DNA of 11,483 nt from Pseudomonadota bacterium. GTDB lineage: Bacteria > Pseudomonadota > Gammaproteobacteria > Burkholderiales > Sulfuriferulaceae. The stretch covers positions 1 to 11,483 of the forward strand of contig JAJYGL010000067.1 of the NCBI GenBank assembly GCA_021790625.1, written 5' to 3'. Both the position numbers and the translations under genes were made by a program. Of this stretch, positions 1-5,956 are shown piece after piece. The notes beneath the pieces were generated by a model. That model was not told where the DNA came from. It saw nothing but the letters and a program-made list of their open reading frames with translations, and made no database searches. Position 1 is the stretch's first letter, and every line of letters begins with the position of its first letter.

Positions 1-23
1 ACGCGACTATGCGGCGGGTTCGC

Positions 24-59
24 GTCTTAATCCCCTTCAGGAAGTCGGGGTAATGAAAC
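24..59 (+). CRISPR. Single CRISPR repeat, probable leader-distal end of an array
   Basis: A 36-nt unit starts GTCTTAATCCCC and ends GGGGTAATGAAAC. This has the form of repeats found with type III and RT-Cas1 loci: a GTCTTAATCCC-type start, a CCCC/GGGG stem, and an AATGAAAC 3' end that would become the 8-nt 5' tag of the crRNA. Bases 1-23 would be the tail of the previous spacer. No second copy follows within the next 140 bases, so this is an end of the array. If the GAAAC end marks the crRNA direction, the array is transcribed left to right, its leader lies outside the window, and it converges on the minus-strand cas genes. With only one copy visible, the call rests on resemblance and on the adjacent cas1 and cas2 genes. 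Confidence 0.75.
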
Positions 60-202
60 ACTGGCTTTGGGAAGCCCCGTCGTTATTGGCTTGGCAGGGG
101 CATTTGCGGACGGTAGCCCTCAAACACACCCACGGCTTTGGCCAACATGGTCATTATGGCTGATTTTACCTTAATAATCAACAAGCGGACGATTATGGGT
201 TG
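60..202. other. Intergenic trailer between CRISPR repeat and cas2
   Basis: This 143-base stretch separates the last repeat from the 3' end of the second cas2 gene, so it lies between two convergent transcripts. It shows no open frame of note and no further repeat. A GCCCC (74-78) and GGGGC (97-101) pair could form a long-loop hairpin, but no U-tract follows on either strand, so I do not call a terminator. Confidence 0.5.
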
Positions 203-478
203 TTAAAGAACGATCACACCACTATCTTCGGGCAGCATCCCTTTCCCGTAACAGACGATAGCTGATTTATCCCTGCCACACAAGACGTAATAACGGACTC
301 GATCCGTTTCCTGGTGGATCAACCGAGACACGGCTTGTTTCAGTTCCGTCAACCGACGTTTGTCCAGGTGACATTCGTACACACTTCCCTGCACCCGATA
401 GCCATACCCCTCGATGGCATTCATGACATGAAGTCGTCGACGGTCATCAAATATGTCATAACAAACGATTACCAGCAT
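203..478 (-). CDS. cas2: CRISPR-associated endoribonuclease-fold protein Cas2 (second copy)
   Basis: This 91-aa protein has the normal Cas2 length and a ferredoxin-like fold pattern. It opens with a hydrophobic strand ending in CYDIFDDRRR, the standard Cas2 motif with the conserved Asp at residue 8. It continues with VYECHLD and DRVRYYVLC, the later strands of the domain. In known systems a Cas2 dimer bridges two Cas1 dimers in the spacer-integration complex. It is the last gene of the minus-strand operon and begins 3 nt after the stop of the other cas2. The two Cas2 proteins share the YDI, VxEC and ETD-R-Y-LC landmarks but differ over most of their length, so they are diverged paralogues and not a recent duplication. 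They may act as a heterodimer or as alternatives. The start is the first Met before the N-terminal strand. Confidence 0.95.
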   Translation of the reverse strand: MLVIVCYDIFDDRRRLHVMNAIEGYGYRVQGSVYECHLDKRRLTELKQAVSRLIHQETDRVRYYVLCGRDKSAIVCYGKGMLPEDSGVIVL

Positions 479-481
479 GAT

Positions 482-760
482 TTACAGGATCCAGTCGATG
501 GGCAACCCTGGTTTACGACCTCGCCCTTGAAAGACGACACGTTCCTCGCACCAGGTACAAAGCGGATAAGCACGCAGACTGTCGGTTTCCGGGTTGATGA
601 ATTTCGTCATCTCGTACCATATCCGGTCAAATTGTGCGGTTTTTAGCTGGCATTCAAACACCGTAAAATTCACCTTTTCACCAAACCCGTAAAGTAATTT
701 CTCCATGCAACGACGACTTCGATCTTCCGCAATGTCGTAACAAATCATCCAGAGTTTCAT
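482..760 (-). CDS. cas2: CRISPR-associated protein Cas2 (first copy)
   Basis: This 92-aa Cas2 starts MKLWMICYDIAEDRSRR, with the conserved Asp at residue 9 and the arginines that follow it in the family. Later strands are VNFTVFECQL and DSLRAYPLCTWC. The C-terminal part (about 67-92) is richer in Cys and Trp (CTWCEE, DWIL) than the neighbouring copy. Cas2 is the structural centre of the Cas1-Cas2 integrase that inserts new spacers at the leader end of the array. The gene begins 2 nt after the RT-Cas1 stop and ends 3 nt before the next cas2, so co-transcription and translational coupling are very likely. Two different Cas2 proteins beside an RT-Cas1 are also found in the Vibrio vulnificus YJ016 type III-D adaptation module. 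Which copy corresponds to Cas2A or Cas2B there cannot be told by eye. Confidence 0.95.
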   Translation of the reverse strand: MKLWMICYDIAEDRSRRCMEKLLYGFGEKVNFTVFECQLKTAQFDRIWYEMTKFINPETDSLRAYPLCTWCEERVVFQGRGRKPGLPIDWIL

Positions 761-762
761 GA

Positions 763-2883
763 TCAGCGTAGGGTAAAGGGTTCGTAAACCTGCTCTTCGC
801 CCAGCATAACGCGCGCATAGTGATAGACCTGAAACTGGATGGCGCGGTGATAGTCCATGCGGTGACGCACGCGGGGGTGCAGAATAGCGCTGCGGAATTT
901 ACTCTGAATCAGGGCTACATATTTTCGGCGCGCGTTGTCTTCCATGCGGCACGGGTATTCTGCCTGGTCCTCCATCACGAAGTCTTCCGGCTTCAACAGC
1001 CCATCGATCAGGGCATACAAAGCCACGGTGTCAACCACGGATCCCCTGAATTCTTCCATCAGATCGGAGACCAGGGCGGGATGCCCAGGACGCAAGGCGT
1101 GCAATGCGCCAAGATAGGGGTTCAACCCCCGCCGATGAACCAGGGTCATGATGGTATTGAACAGGATACCGTAACCGTAAGAAATCAAGAGATTGAAGGG
1201 ATCGGCGGGTGGCCGGCGCTGGCGTCCGGAAAACCCCCAGCACGGAGGAATCAACTGTTTGACCGCCGTAAAGAATACATGCGCCCCCTGCCCTTCCGTA
1301 CCTCTGACCTGGTCCAGAGTCAATGTAGTGGGCAACCGATGCATCAAATCGGCCAACTGCTGATCGGCTTTTTGCAATTGATCCAGTTGCCTGCGACGGT
1401 TATAGCGTCGCAACAAAACACGGGTGTTATGCAGTTTTCCACGCACATAGGCACGGCCCAGCATAAGTTTGACCGCCCCATCCTCATCACGCAGAAACTG
1501 GGCGCGATGAAGGTCAGCATGGTTATGGCGAAAAGTATCCAGCGCCGCAAGGCAATTCCCCCCGACATCGCAGAAATAGACCTCCACCTGGTGTTTGGCG
1601 GCATGGCGCATCAGCGCCGTACTGACCATGTGATTGCCCTGAATCACGATTTGGTCAAGGGTGTTGAAGGGGATTGTTTCGCCAACCTCTTGGCGTCGAC
1701 CGATGATCAGGCGATCGTTCTCTTTGTAAAAAGCCAGTCCATGTCCCGTGACCACCAGGGAACGAACCTGGGGGTCCAGGGGGGCGTCCACAAACTCCCA
1801 ATCCTGTTCATTATCGAGTTCCGTCGGGATGGCGCGTGATCTAACCCTGACAGCAGGTTCGTCTGCAGACCCCAAGTTTGGCAATTTATCAGGAAAAACC
1901 GTCGCTGGGTCAGGAAGGTTCCGCACAGGCTCTTCATCTTTGAAATGGCGTCGGCTGAAGGCCCTTTCATGGGCTTCCAGTCCCGGATATTCGTTGGGAA
2001 TGACCCATGGCTCTGCCCCCTCTGTGACAGGCTTGAGGAGATTGCGGATAAAGTCCACTCCCAGAAACCGGAAGCCCTCATCAAAATGGGTGACACGGGT
2101 CTTATCCGACTGGAGATCGAGTTTCAACTTTTTCATGACGTCCGTCGTCAGTTGCAAAGCCTCCTCGGCTTCCTGACGTTCCCGGCACAGAATCAGAAAA
2201 TCGTCGGCAAATCGCACCAGACGGTATTGATGCCCCATGATATTTTCGTCGAAATCGTCCAGATACAAATTGGCCAGCAGGGGTGACAGGGGGGAGCCCT
2301 GGGGAATGCCTTTTTCCAGCAGAAAGGGTGGACCCGACAGCGGTTGAATCACAGCAGACAACCACAGATCGATGAGCGGAAATGTGCTGTCATCCGGCAC
2401 AGTACGTTCCAGTTTTTCCCTCAGCAGGCGATGGTCGATGTTGTCAAAAAAAGCCGTAATGTCCGCATCCACCACCCACTGAAACCCCTGGTCACGCAAT
2501 CGTGTTACCGTGGCCACGGCCATCTTGACGGAGTGACCCTGACGATAGGCAAAACTGGCCGTTTCCAGCTGACTGTCGATGGAGGGCGTCAATGCCTGGG
2601 CTACAGCCGTTTGAAGAATGCGATCCCGCACCGTCGGAATTCCCAACTTTCTGAGTTTTCCGGTTTTTTTGGCAATCGGAATTTCCAGTAACGGAGAAGG
2701 ACTGTAAAGATGTTGCTCAACCTCTGAGCGTAAGGTTATGAGCCGACCAAACAACTTTTCTCCGAATTGTTCCAGACTGACTCCGTCAATGCCAGGACTG
2801 CCGTGGTTTTGACGTACTCGCTCCCACGCCGCGAACAGGGAAGGGTCCGTCAGCGCCGAGGCGAGTAATGTCATATCACCCAT
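763..2883 (-). CDS. cas1: Reverse transcriptase-Cas1 fusion protein
   Basis: This 706-aa protein joins an N-terminal group II intron-like reverse transcriptase to a C-terminal Cas1 integrase. In the RT (about 25-280), motif A is DADITAFFDNIDH with Asp141, motif B is GIPQGSPLSPLLANLYLD (192-209), and the catalytic box is FADD (225-228, Asp227 and Asp228). A charged, proline-rich linker of roughly 90 residues (about 283-372) follows. The Cas1 part (about 373-695) has its metal ligands at Glu530 (RGTEGQGA), His595 (LGALH) and Glu610 (SDLMEEFR). All active-site residues are present. There is no N-terminal Cas6 domain, unlike the Cas6-RT-Cas1 of Marinomonas. With Cas2 the protein integrates spacers, and related fusions acquire them from RNA. 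The start at 2883 follows the lipoprotein stop by 15 nt and has no clear Shine-Dalgarno sequence. Met4 (2874) is an alternative. Confidence 0.98.
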   Translation of the reverse strand: MGDMTLLASALTDPSLFAAWERVRQNHGSPGIDGVSLEQFGEKLFGRLITLRSEVEQHLYSPSPLLEIPIAKKTGKLRKLGIPTVRDRILQTAVAQALTPSIDSQLETASFAYRQGHSVKMAVATVTRLRDQGFQWVVDADITAFFDNIDHRLLREKLERTVPDDSTFPLIDLWLSAVIQPLSGPPFLLEKGIPQGSPLSPLLANLYLDDFDENIMGHQYRLVRFADDFLILCRERQEAEEALQLTTDVMKKLKLDLQSDKTRVTHFDEGFRFLGVDFIRNLLKPVTEGAEPWVIPNEYPGLEAHERAFSRRHFKDEEPVRNLPDPATVFPDKLPNLGSADEPAVRVRSRAIPTELDNEQDWEFVDAPLDPQVRSLVVTGHGLAFYKENDRLIIGRRQEVGETIPFNTLDQIVIQGNHMVSTALMRHAAKHQVEVYFCDVGGNCLAALDTFRHNHADLHRAQFLRDEDGAVKLMLGRAYVRGKLHNTRVLLRRYNRRRQLDQLQKADQQLADLMHRLPTTLTLDQVRGTEGQGAHVFFTAVKQLIPPCWGFSGRQRRPPADPFNLLISYGYGILFNTIMTLVHRRGLNPYLGALHALRPGHPALVSDLMEEFRGSVVDTVALYALIDGLLKPEDFVMEDQAEYPCRMEDNARRKYVALIQSKFRSAILHPRVRHRMDYHRAIQFQVYHYARVMLGEEQVYEPFTLR

Positions 2884-2898
2884 GTTGGAGGAATGAGA

Positions 2899-3303
2899 TC
2901 AACGGTTGAGCAACCCCGTTTTTTGAGTTACCTCGGATTCGTTGATGGAATAGCGCTGCACGATGTTTTTCTTGTCGAACATCACCACGAGGGATTTTCG
3001 GGTGCCGCTGGAACTTGCGCCAAACATATTGACGATGGGCACATAACTGATGGCATCGGCCGACATCTTGGTAAAACTGTAGGTCCATATCTCCAACCCG
3101 CTATCCGTGAAGGATGTGGAGGTAGGCGCTCCAAATAACGCCTGGACCTGGGCTTGCGTCGTCTTTCCCTCTTCGATCTTGCTCTTGATGGTATCGCCCG
3201 ATTCAGCACGGATGCTCTCATTGCCCGTGCTGGCGCAACCCGTTACCAAGAAAGCCAGAGAAATCGTTCCAGCCATGAATACCTGCCTGATTTTTTTGCT
3301 CAT
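2899..3303 (-). CDS. BamE/SmpA-OmlA-like outer-membrane lipoprotein
   Basis: This 134-aa protein has a lipoprotein signal peptide: MSKKIR, a hydrophobic stretch, then the lipobox LVTGC with the lipidated Cys at 23. The residue after it is Ala, not Asp, which in enterobacteria favours sorting to the outer membrane. Residues about 39-122 resemble the small BamE/SmpA domain, with KTTQAQVQALFGAP (helix plus FGxP turn), then EIWTYSF and a late strand KSLVVMFD. The start at 3303 was chosen over an upstream Met at 3474 because the signal peptide begins here and AAAGGA lies 8 nt upstream. It is the first gene of the minus-strand group. Its stop lies 15 nt before RT-Cas1 and in the same reading frame. 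Its role in adaptation, if any, is unknown; it may be an unrelated passenger sharing the promoter. It is not the housekeeping bamE by context. Confidence 0.82.
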   Translation of the reverse strand: MSKKIRQVFMAGTISLAFLVTGCASTGNESIRAESGDTIKSKIEEGKTTQAQVQALFGAPTSTSFTDSGLEIWTYSFTKMSADAISYVPIVNMFGASSSGTRKSLVVMFDKKNIVQRYSINESEVTQKTGLLNR

Positions 3304-3311
3304 TGTCTTGA

Positions 3312-3317
3312 TCCTTT
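3312..3317 (-). promoter_or_regulatory. Ribosome binding site of the lipoprotein gene
   Basis: Read on the minus strand, AAAGGA sits 8 nt before the ATG at 3303. It decides the start: no comparable site precedes the upstream in-frame Met codon at 3474, and the signal peptide begins exactly at 3303. Confidence 0.65.
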
Positions 3318-3335
3318 GCGATTGATGTCTTTTGT

Positions 3336-3364
3336 ATAAAATAGTCACTGGCCTTTCATGACCA
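3336..3364 (-). promoter_or_regulatory. Candidate promoter of the lipoprotein/RT-cas1/cas2 operon
   Basis: On the minus strand TGGTCA (3364-3359) and TTTTAT (3341-3336) are separated by 17 bases. Each matches its sigma-70 consensus box at 4 of 6 positions. They lie just upstream of the first gene in the operon. The local A+T-rich run (TATTTTATAC) is the best -10 region in this intergenic stretch, but the match is weak and the call tentative. Confidence 0.3.
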
Positions 3365-3647
3365 CCTCTGACTGCAGGGGCGGCGCCAACAGGAATCCAG
3401 CATAATTCGTCATGGTCCAAAACTTGCGTTTGGCAACATTGCAATTTCCAGCGCCCCCCAGCCATTCCAGGCAATCCGACTCACGCTCGTCGACTATACT
3501 CAACAGTATGGAGTTTTCTGAGGAAGTCACGACTTGGGGACCTCCCGAACCCGGCTCCAATCGGGGGATATGAACCGAGGCAGTTGGTGGAACAATTTCT
3601 CGTGTCGACGGGGTGTGGTGCCTGCCAGTTTTCACACCTTGAAAAGT
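3365..3647. other. Intergenic region with no recognisable gene
   Basis: About 280 bases lie between the candidate cas promoter and the recognisable transposase core. Several short frames are open on both strands, but none reads as a known protein or has a convincing ribosome site. On the plus strand the 100 bases before 3648 may be frameshifted N-terminal coding sequence of the same transposase, but I cannot align it by eye. Confidence 0.4.
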
Positions 3648-4005
3648 GTGACTCTTGACCTGGACTCGACTGTGATCACGCGCAATGGGGAGCAAGAAGG
3701 GGCGGTCCGAGGGTACAACCCGGGGCGGCGGGGTCGAGCCAGCCACCATCCCTTGCTGGCTTTTGTGGCTGAGGCGCGCATGGTGGCGAACTTCTGGCTA
3801 CGTCCGGGAAACACGCACTCTGCCAACAATATCCACCCTGCATGGCCTCGTACTGTCTGTTGGCGGTGCGTGGAAAACAAATTCAAGGATCGATGAGCCA
3901 AAACGACTGATGCTGTCGATCCCAAGAAAGCAAAGGGCCTGGTTCACTTCCATGTGGGTTAACGCATCGGGGCCGCCTGACATTATGCCGACGAAAAATC
4001 TCTAA
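3648..4005 (+). pseudogene. Decayed IS1380-family transposase remnant
   Basis: The frame starting at 3648 reads VTLDLDSTVITRNGEQEG, then GYNPGRRGRASHHPLLAFV and ARMVANFWLRPGN. These are the hallmark blocks of the DDE catalytic core of IS1380-family transposases, including the LDLDST Asp and the GYNP/SHHPLL block. The similarity stops after NTHSANN near 3832, where the middle of the protein is missing. A second frame, shifted by one, then reads LVLSVGGAWKT, KRLMLSIPRKQRAWF and LWVNASGPP-like sequence to a stop at 4005, resembling the family's C-terminal end. Together this suggests an element that lost its centre by deletion and can no longer transpose. A full transposase would be about 400-500 aa. 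Terminal inverted repeats and target duplications could not be found. The core identification is firmer than that of the C-terminal part. Confidence 0.75.
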
Positions 4006-4040
4006 TGGACAATTTGGGTTAAACTCATGCGAGAACTGTC

Positions 4041-4075
4041 TTGACACGGGGGTCCACTTTAGTTTACATCCGACA
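4041..4075 (-). mobile_element. Possible IS21-like terminal repeat remnant
   Basis: Read on the minus strand this segment is TGTCGGATGTAAACTAAAGT followed by GGACCCCCGTGTCAA. It resembles the TGT-started ends of IS21-family elements, which often contain an AAAGTGGACC-like block. No istA or istB gene or second end is visible, so this would be an orphan end at most. The same bases include a TTGACA hexamer (4041-4046) whose only -10 partner is poor. Resemblance from memory only. Confidence 0.25.
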
Positions 4076-4149
4076 CTGACATCATCAGCGATTCATTCTG
4101 CACAGATCAATCCAGAATCCGTAAAAAGGAAGAAAACCCAACATCCTCG

Positions 4150-4179
4150 TGACCGCACACATTATAATTTGACCGCATA
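4150..4179 (+). promoter_or_regulatory. Candidate Wadjet operon promoter with direct-repeat operator
   Basis: A perfect TATAAT hexamer lies at 4163-4168, about 50 bases before the first ORF of the Wadjet operon. No good -35 box sits 16-18 bases upstream. The hexamer is flanked by TGACCGCACA (4150-4159) and TGACCGCATA (4170-4179), two 10-mers differing at one base and exactly 20 bp apart, two helical turns. A third GACCGCA occurs at 4241-4247. This arrangement suits a regulator bound on one face of the DNA over the -10 region, but no regulator gene is in the window. Confidence 0.4.
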
Positions 4180-4217
4180 ACAGGGGACCGTGCGCAGCCA
4201 GTCACGATCGCCGGAAT

Positions 4218-4475
4218 ATGCACGATCAGCAGCATTCAGAGACCGCAGCAAATGCGCCTTGGGTATCCGTCTATGAGTGGGAAGGCGCGGACGAAACAAA
4301 ACAACAACAGAACCAATTTATGGCCAGGACCAAAAAACCGACTCACCAACCCAGTTTGCCGTTTCCGCCAGCAACCAATGCCCAGCAACGGGAAGCCGTA
4401 GGGGCACAGGCCCATGCCGAACTCGACGCCGGTTTTGCCGCGCTGTTCACGCCCGCTGACTCGAGTGCCGCATGA
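4218..4475 (+). CDS. Small unidentified ORF coupled to jetA
   Basis: This would encode an 85-aa hydrophilic protein that I do not recognise. Residues 1-35 are acidic and Gln-rich (DETKQQQNQ). Residues 35-60 begin MARTKKP and are Pro- and Gln-rich. The last 25 residues form a likely amphipathic Ala-rich helix (AHAELDAGFAALF). There is no signal peptide or membrane segment. Its stop overlaps the jetA start as ATGA (4472-4475), and jetA has almost no Shine-Dalgarno sequence of its own, so ribosomes finishing this ORF probably start jetA. That supports real translation. The start at 4218 is uncertain: GGAA lies only 1 nt upstream, and Met35 (4320) would give a 51-aa product with better coding character. 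It could be a leader peptide for coupling, a regulator, or an accessory Wadjet subunit; none can be shown. Confidence 0.55.
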   Translation: MHDQQHSETAANAPWVSVYEWEGADETKQQQNQFMARTKKPTHQPSLPFPPATNAQQREAVGAQAHAELDAGFAALFTPADSSAA

Positions 4476-5926
4476 CGCTGGACTTCGCTACCCTCGATGC
4501 CCTGCGTACCCGCCACCCTGCCTGGCTGCTGCTACGTTCGGACCATGCGCCGCTGGTGACGAGTTTTCTGCATCGGGTGTTCGTAGCGCCCAATGCGCGG
4601 GTGATGGCAGCCGCCGATTTGTCCGAGGCACTGGAAGATGAGTTGTACGCCCTGCGCCTGCAACTTGGCGAAACTGTGTTTCCCAAGCCCGCGCTGGAAT
4701 ACCTGAACGACTGGGCATCGCCGGATAAGGGTTGGCTGCGCAAGTTTTACAAGCCCGGCACCGACGAGGCGCAATTTGACCTCACGCCCGCGACCGAGAA
4801 GGCCATCGCTTGGTTGACGCAGCTTTCCGAGCGGCAGTTCGTCGGCACCGAATCGCGCCTGCTCACGCTGTTCGACCTGCTCAAGCAGATGAGCGAGGGT
4901 AGCGAGGCCGACCCGACCAAGCGCATTGCCCAACTGCACAAGAAGCGCGACGAGATCGATGCCGAGATTGCCCGCGTGCTGACGGGCTATGTGCCGCTGC
5001 TGGATGATACGGCGCTGAAGGATCGCTTTCAGCAGTTCATGCAGGGTGCGCGCGAGTTGCTCACCGACTTTCGCGAGGTGGAGCACAACTTTCGCCAGTT
5101 GGACCGGCGCGTGCGCGAGCGCATTGCACTGTGGGAAGGCAGCAAGGGGGCGCTGCTGGAGGACATCATGGGCGAACGCGATGCGATTGCCGATTCCGAT
5201 CAGGGCAAAAGCTTCCGCGCGTTCTGGGATTTCCTGCTCTCCAGCCGCCGCCAGGAGGAATTGACCGAGTTGTTGGGACAGGTGCTTCAGCTTCCGGCGG
5301 TGGCCGTCTTGCAACCCGATGCCCGTACCCGCCGTGTGCATTACGACTGGATGGAGGCCAGCGAACACACCCAACGCACTGTGGCGGCCTTGTCGCAACA
5401 ACTGCGCCGCTTTCTCGACGACCAGGCCTGGCTGGAAAACCGCCGCATCATGGATATCTTGCACGGCATCGAGAGCAAGGCATTGGCGCTGCGGAAAACG
5501 CCGCCAACGGGAACTGTGATGGAGATGGCCGAGGCACAGGCCGACATCGAACTGGCAATGGAGCGCCCCTTGTTTACGCCGGCGGTGAAGCCCGTCATTG
5601 CCAACCTGGCACTAATGGCGGGAGACGAGGACATCGACCCTTCGGCCTTGTTCGATCAGGTGGTGTTGGACAAGGCGAGGCTGACCCGTCACATCCGCCA
5701 TGCCTTGCAGGACAGGGCGCAGGCCACCTTGCGCGAACTGGTGGCCGCCCAGCCACTGCAGCAGGGCTTGGCGGAACTGGTGGCCTACTTGCAACTGGGC
5801 AGCGATACCTTCAACGCGGTAGTGGATGAGAACACGCCGGAAGCCATTCACTGGCAGGCAGGAAATGATCGTGGCAAACCTGTGAGTCGCACGGCCCGCC
5901 TGTCTCGTGTGATTTTCATGCGCTGA
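4472..5926 (+). CDS. jetA: Wadjet type I protein JetA (DUF3375, kleisin-like)
   Basis: This 484-aa protein fits the DUF3375 family in length and sequence. The N-terminus has the typical HPAWLLLRSDHAPLVTSFL block (about 15-33), followed by a winged-helix-like region and long helical stretches (about 150-330, for example RIAQLHKKRDEIDAEIARVL and LDRRVRERIALWEG). JetA is the MukF-like kleisin that joins the heads of the JetC dimer and carries JetB, forming the loop-extruding complex that recognises small circular DNA. It is cytoplasmic, with no signal or membrane segment. The start overlaps the stop of the small upstream ORF by 4 nt and has at best GAG as a ribosome site, so translation is probably coupled. 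jetB follows after 30 nt. No truncation is seen. Confidence 0.96.
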   Translation: MTLDFATLDALRTRHPAWLLLRSDHAPLVTSFLHRVFVAPNARVMAAADLSEALEDELYALRLQLGETVFPKPALEYLNDWASPDKGWLRKFYKPGTDEAQFDLTPATEKAIAWLTQLSERQFVGTESRLLTLFDLLKQMSEGSEADPTKRIAQLHKKRDEIDAEIARVLTGYVPLLDDTALKDRFQQFMQGARELLTDFREVEHNFRQLDRRVRERIALWEGSKGALLEDIMGERDAIADSDQGKSFRAFWDFLLSSRRQEELTELLGQVLQLPAVAVLQPDARTRRVHYDWMEASEHTQRTVAALSQQLRRFLDDQAWLENRRIMDILHGIESKALALRKTPPTGTVMEMAEAQADIELAMERPLFTPAVKPVIANLALMAGDEDIDPSALFDQVVLDKARLTRHIRHALQDRAQATLRELVAAQPLQQGLAELVAYLQLGSDTFNAVVDENTPEAIHWQAGNDRGKPVSRTARLSRVIFMR

Positions 5927-5956
5927 CCCGAGAACGAACCAGGGAATTCAACAGGG

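Noticed and set aside
820..1839. 339-codon open frame on the plus strand opposite RT-cas1
   Set aside because: The opposite strand encodes the RT-Cas1 fusion with intact motifs; this frame has no recognisable protein character.
763..2883. The RT as a retron, group II intron or diversity-generating element
   Set aside because: The RT is fused in frame to a complete Cas1 and followed by two cas2 genes; no intron ends, msr/msd-like RNA or variable-repeat pair were seen.
2893..3138. Plus-strand ATG preceded by a GGAGG-like sequence, 81 codons
   Set aside because: It overlaps the lipoprotein gene antisense, its product resembles nothing known, and the ribosome-site match sits in a 15-nt gap by chance.
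3304..3474. N-terminal extension of the lipoprotein gene to a Met at 3474
   Set aside because: The signal peptide begins at 3303 with a good ribosome site, and the extension would bury it 57 residues inside.
4041..4070. TTGACA-based promoter before the Wadjet operon
   Set aside because: The hexamer is perfect, but the 17-base partner TTACAT is a poor -10 box, and the TATAAT nearer the genes is a better candidate.
4532..5464. 310-codon open frame on the minus strand opposite jetA
   Set aside because: It is a shadow of jetA, with a low-complexity Leu/Gln/His-rich product and no matching family.
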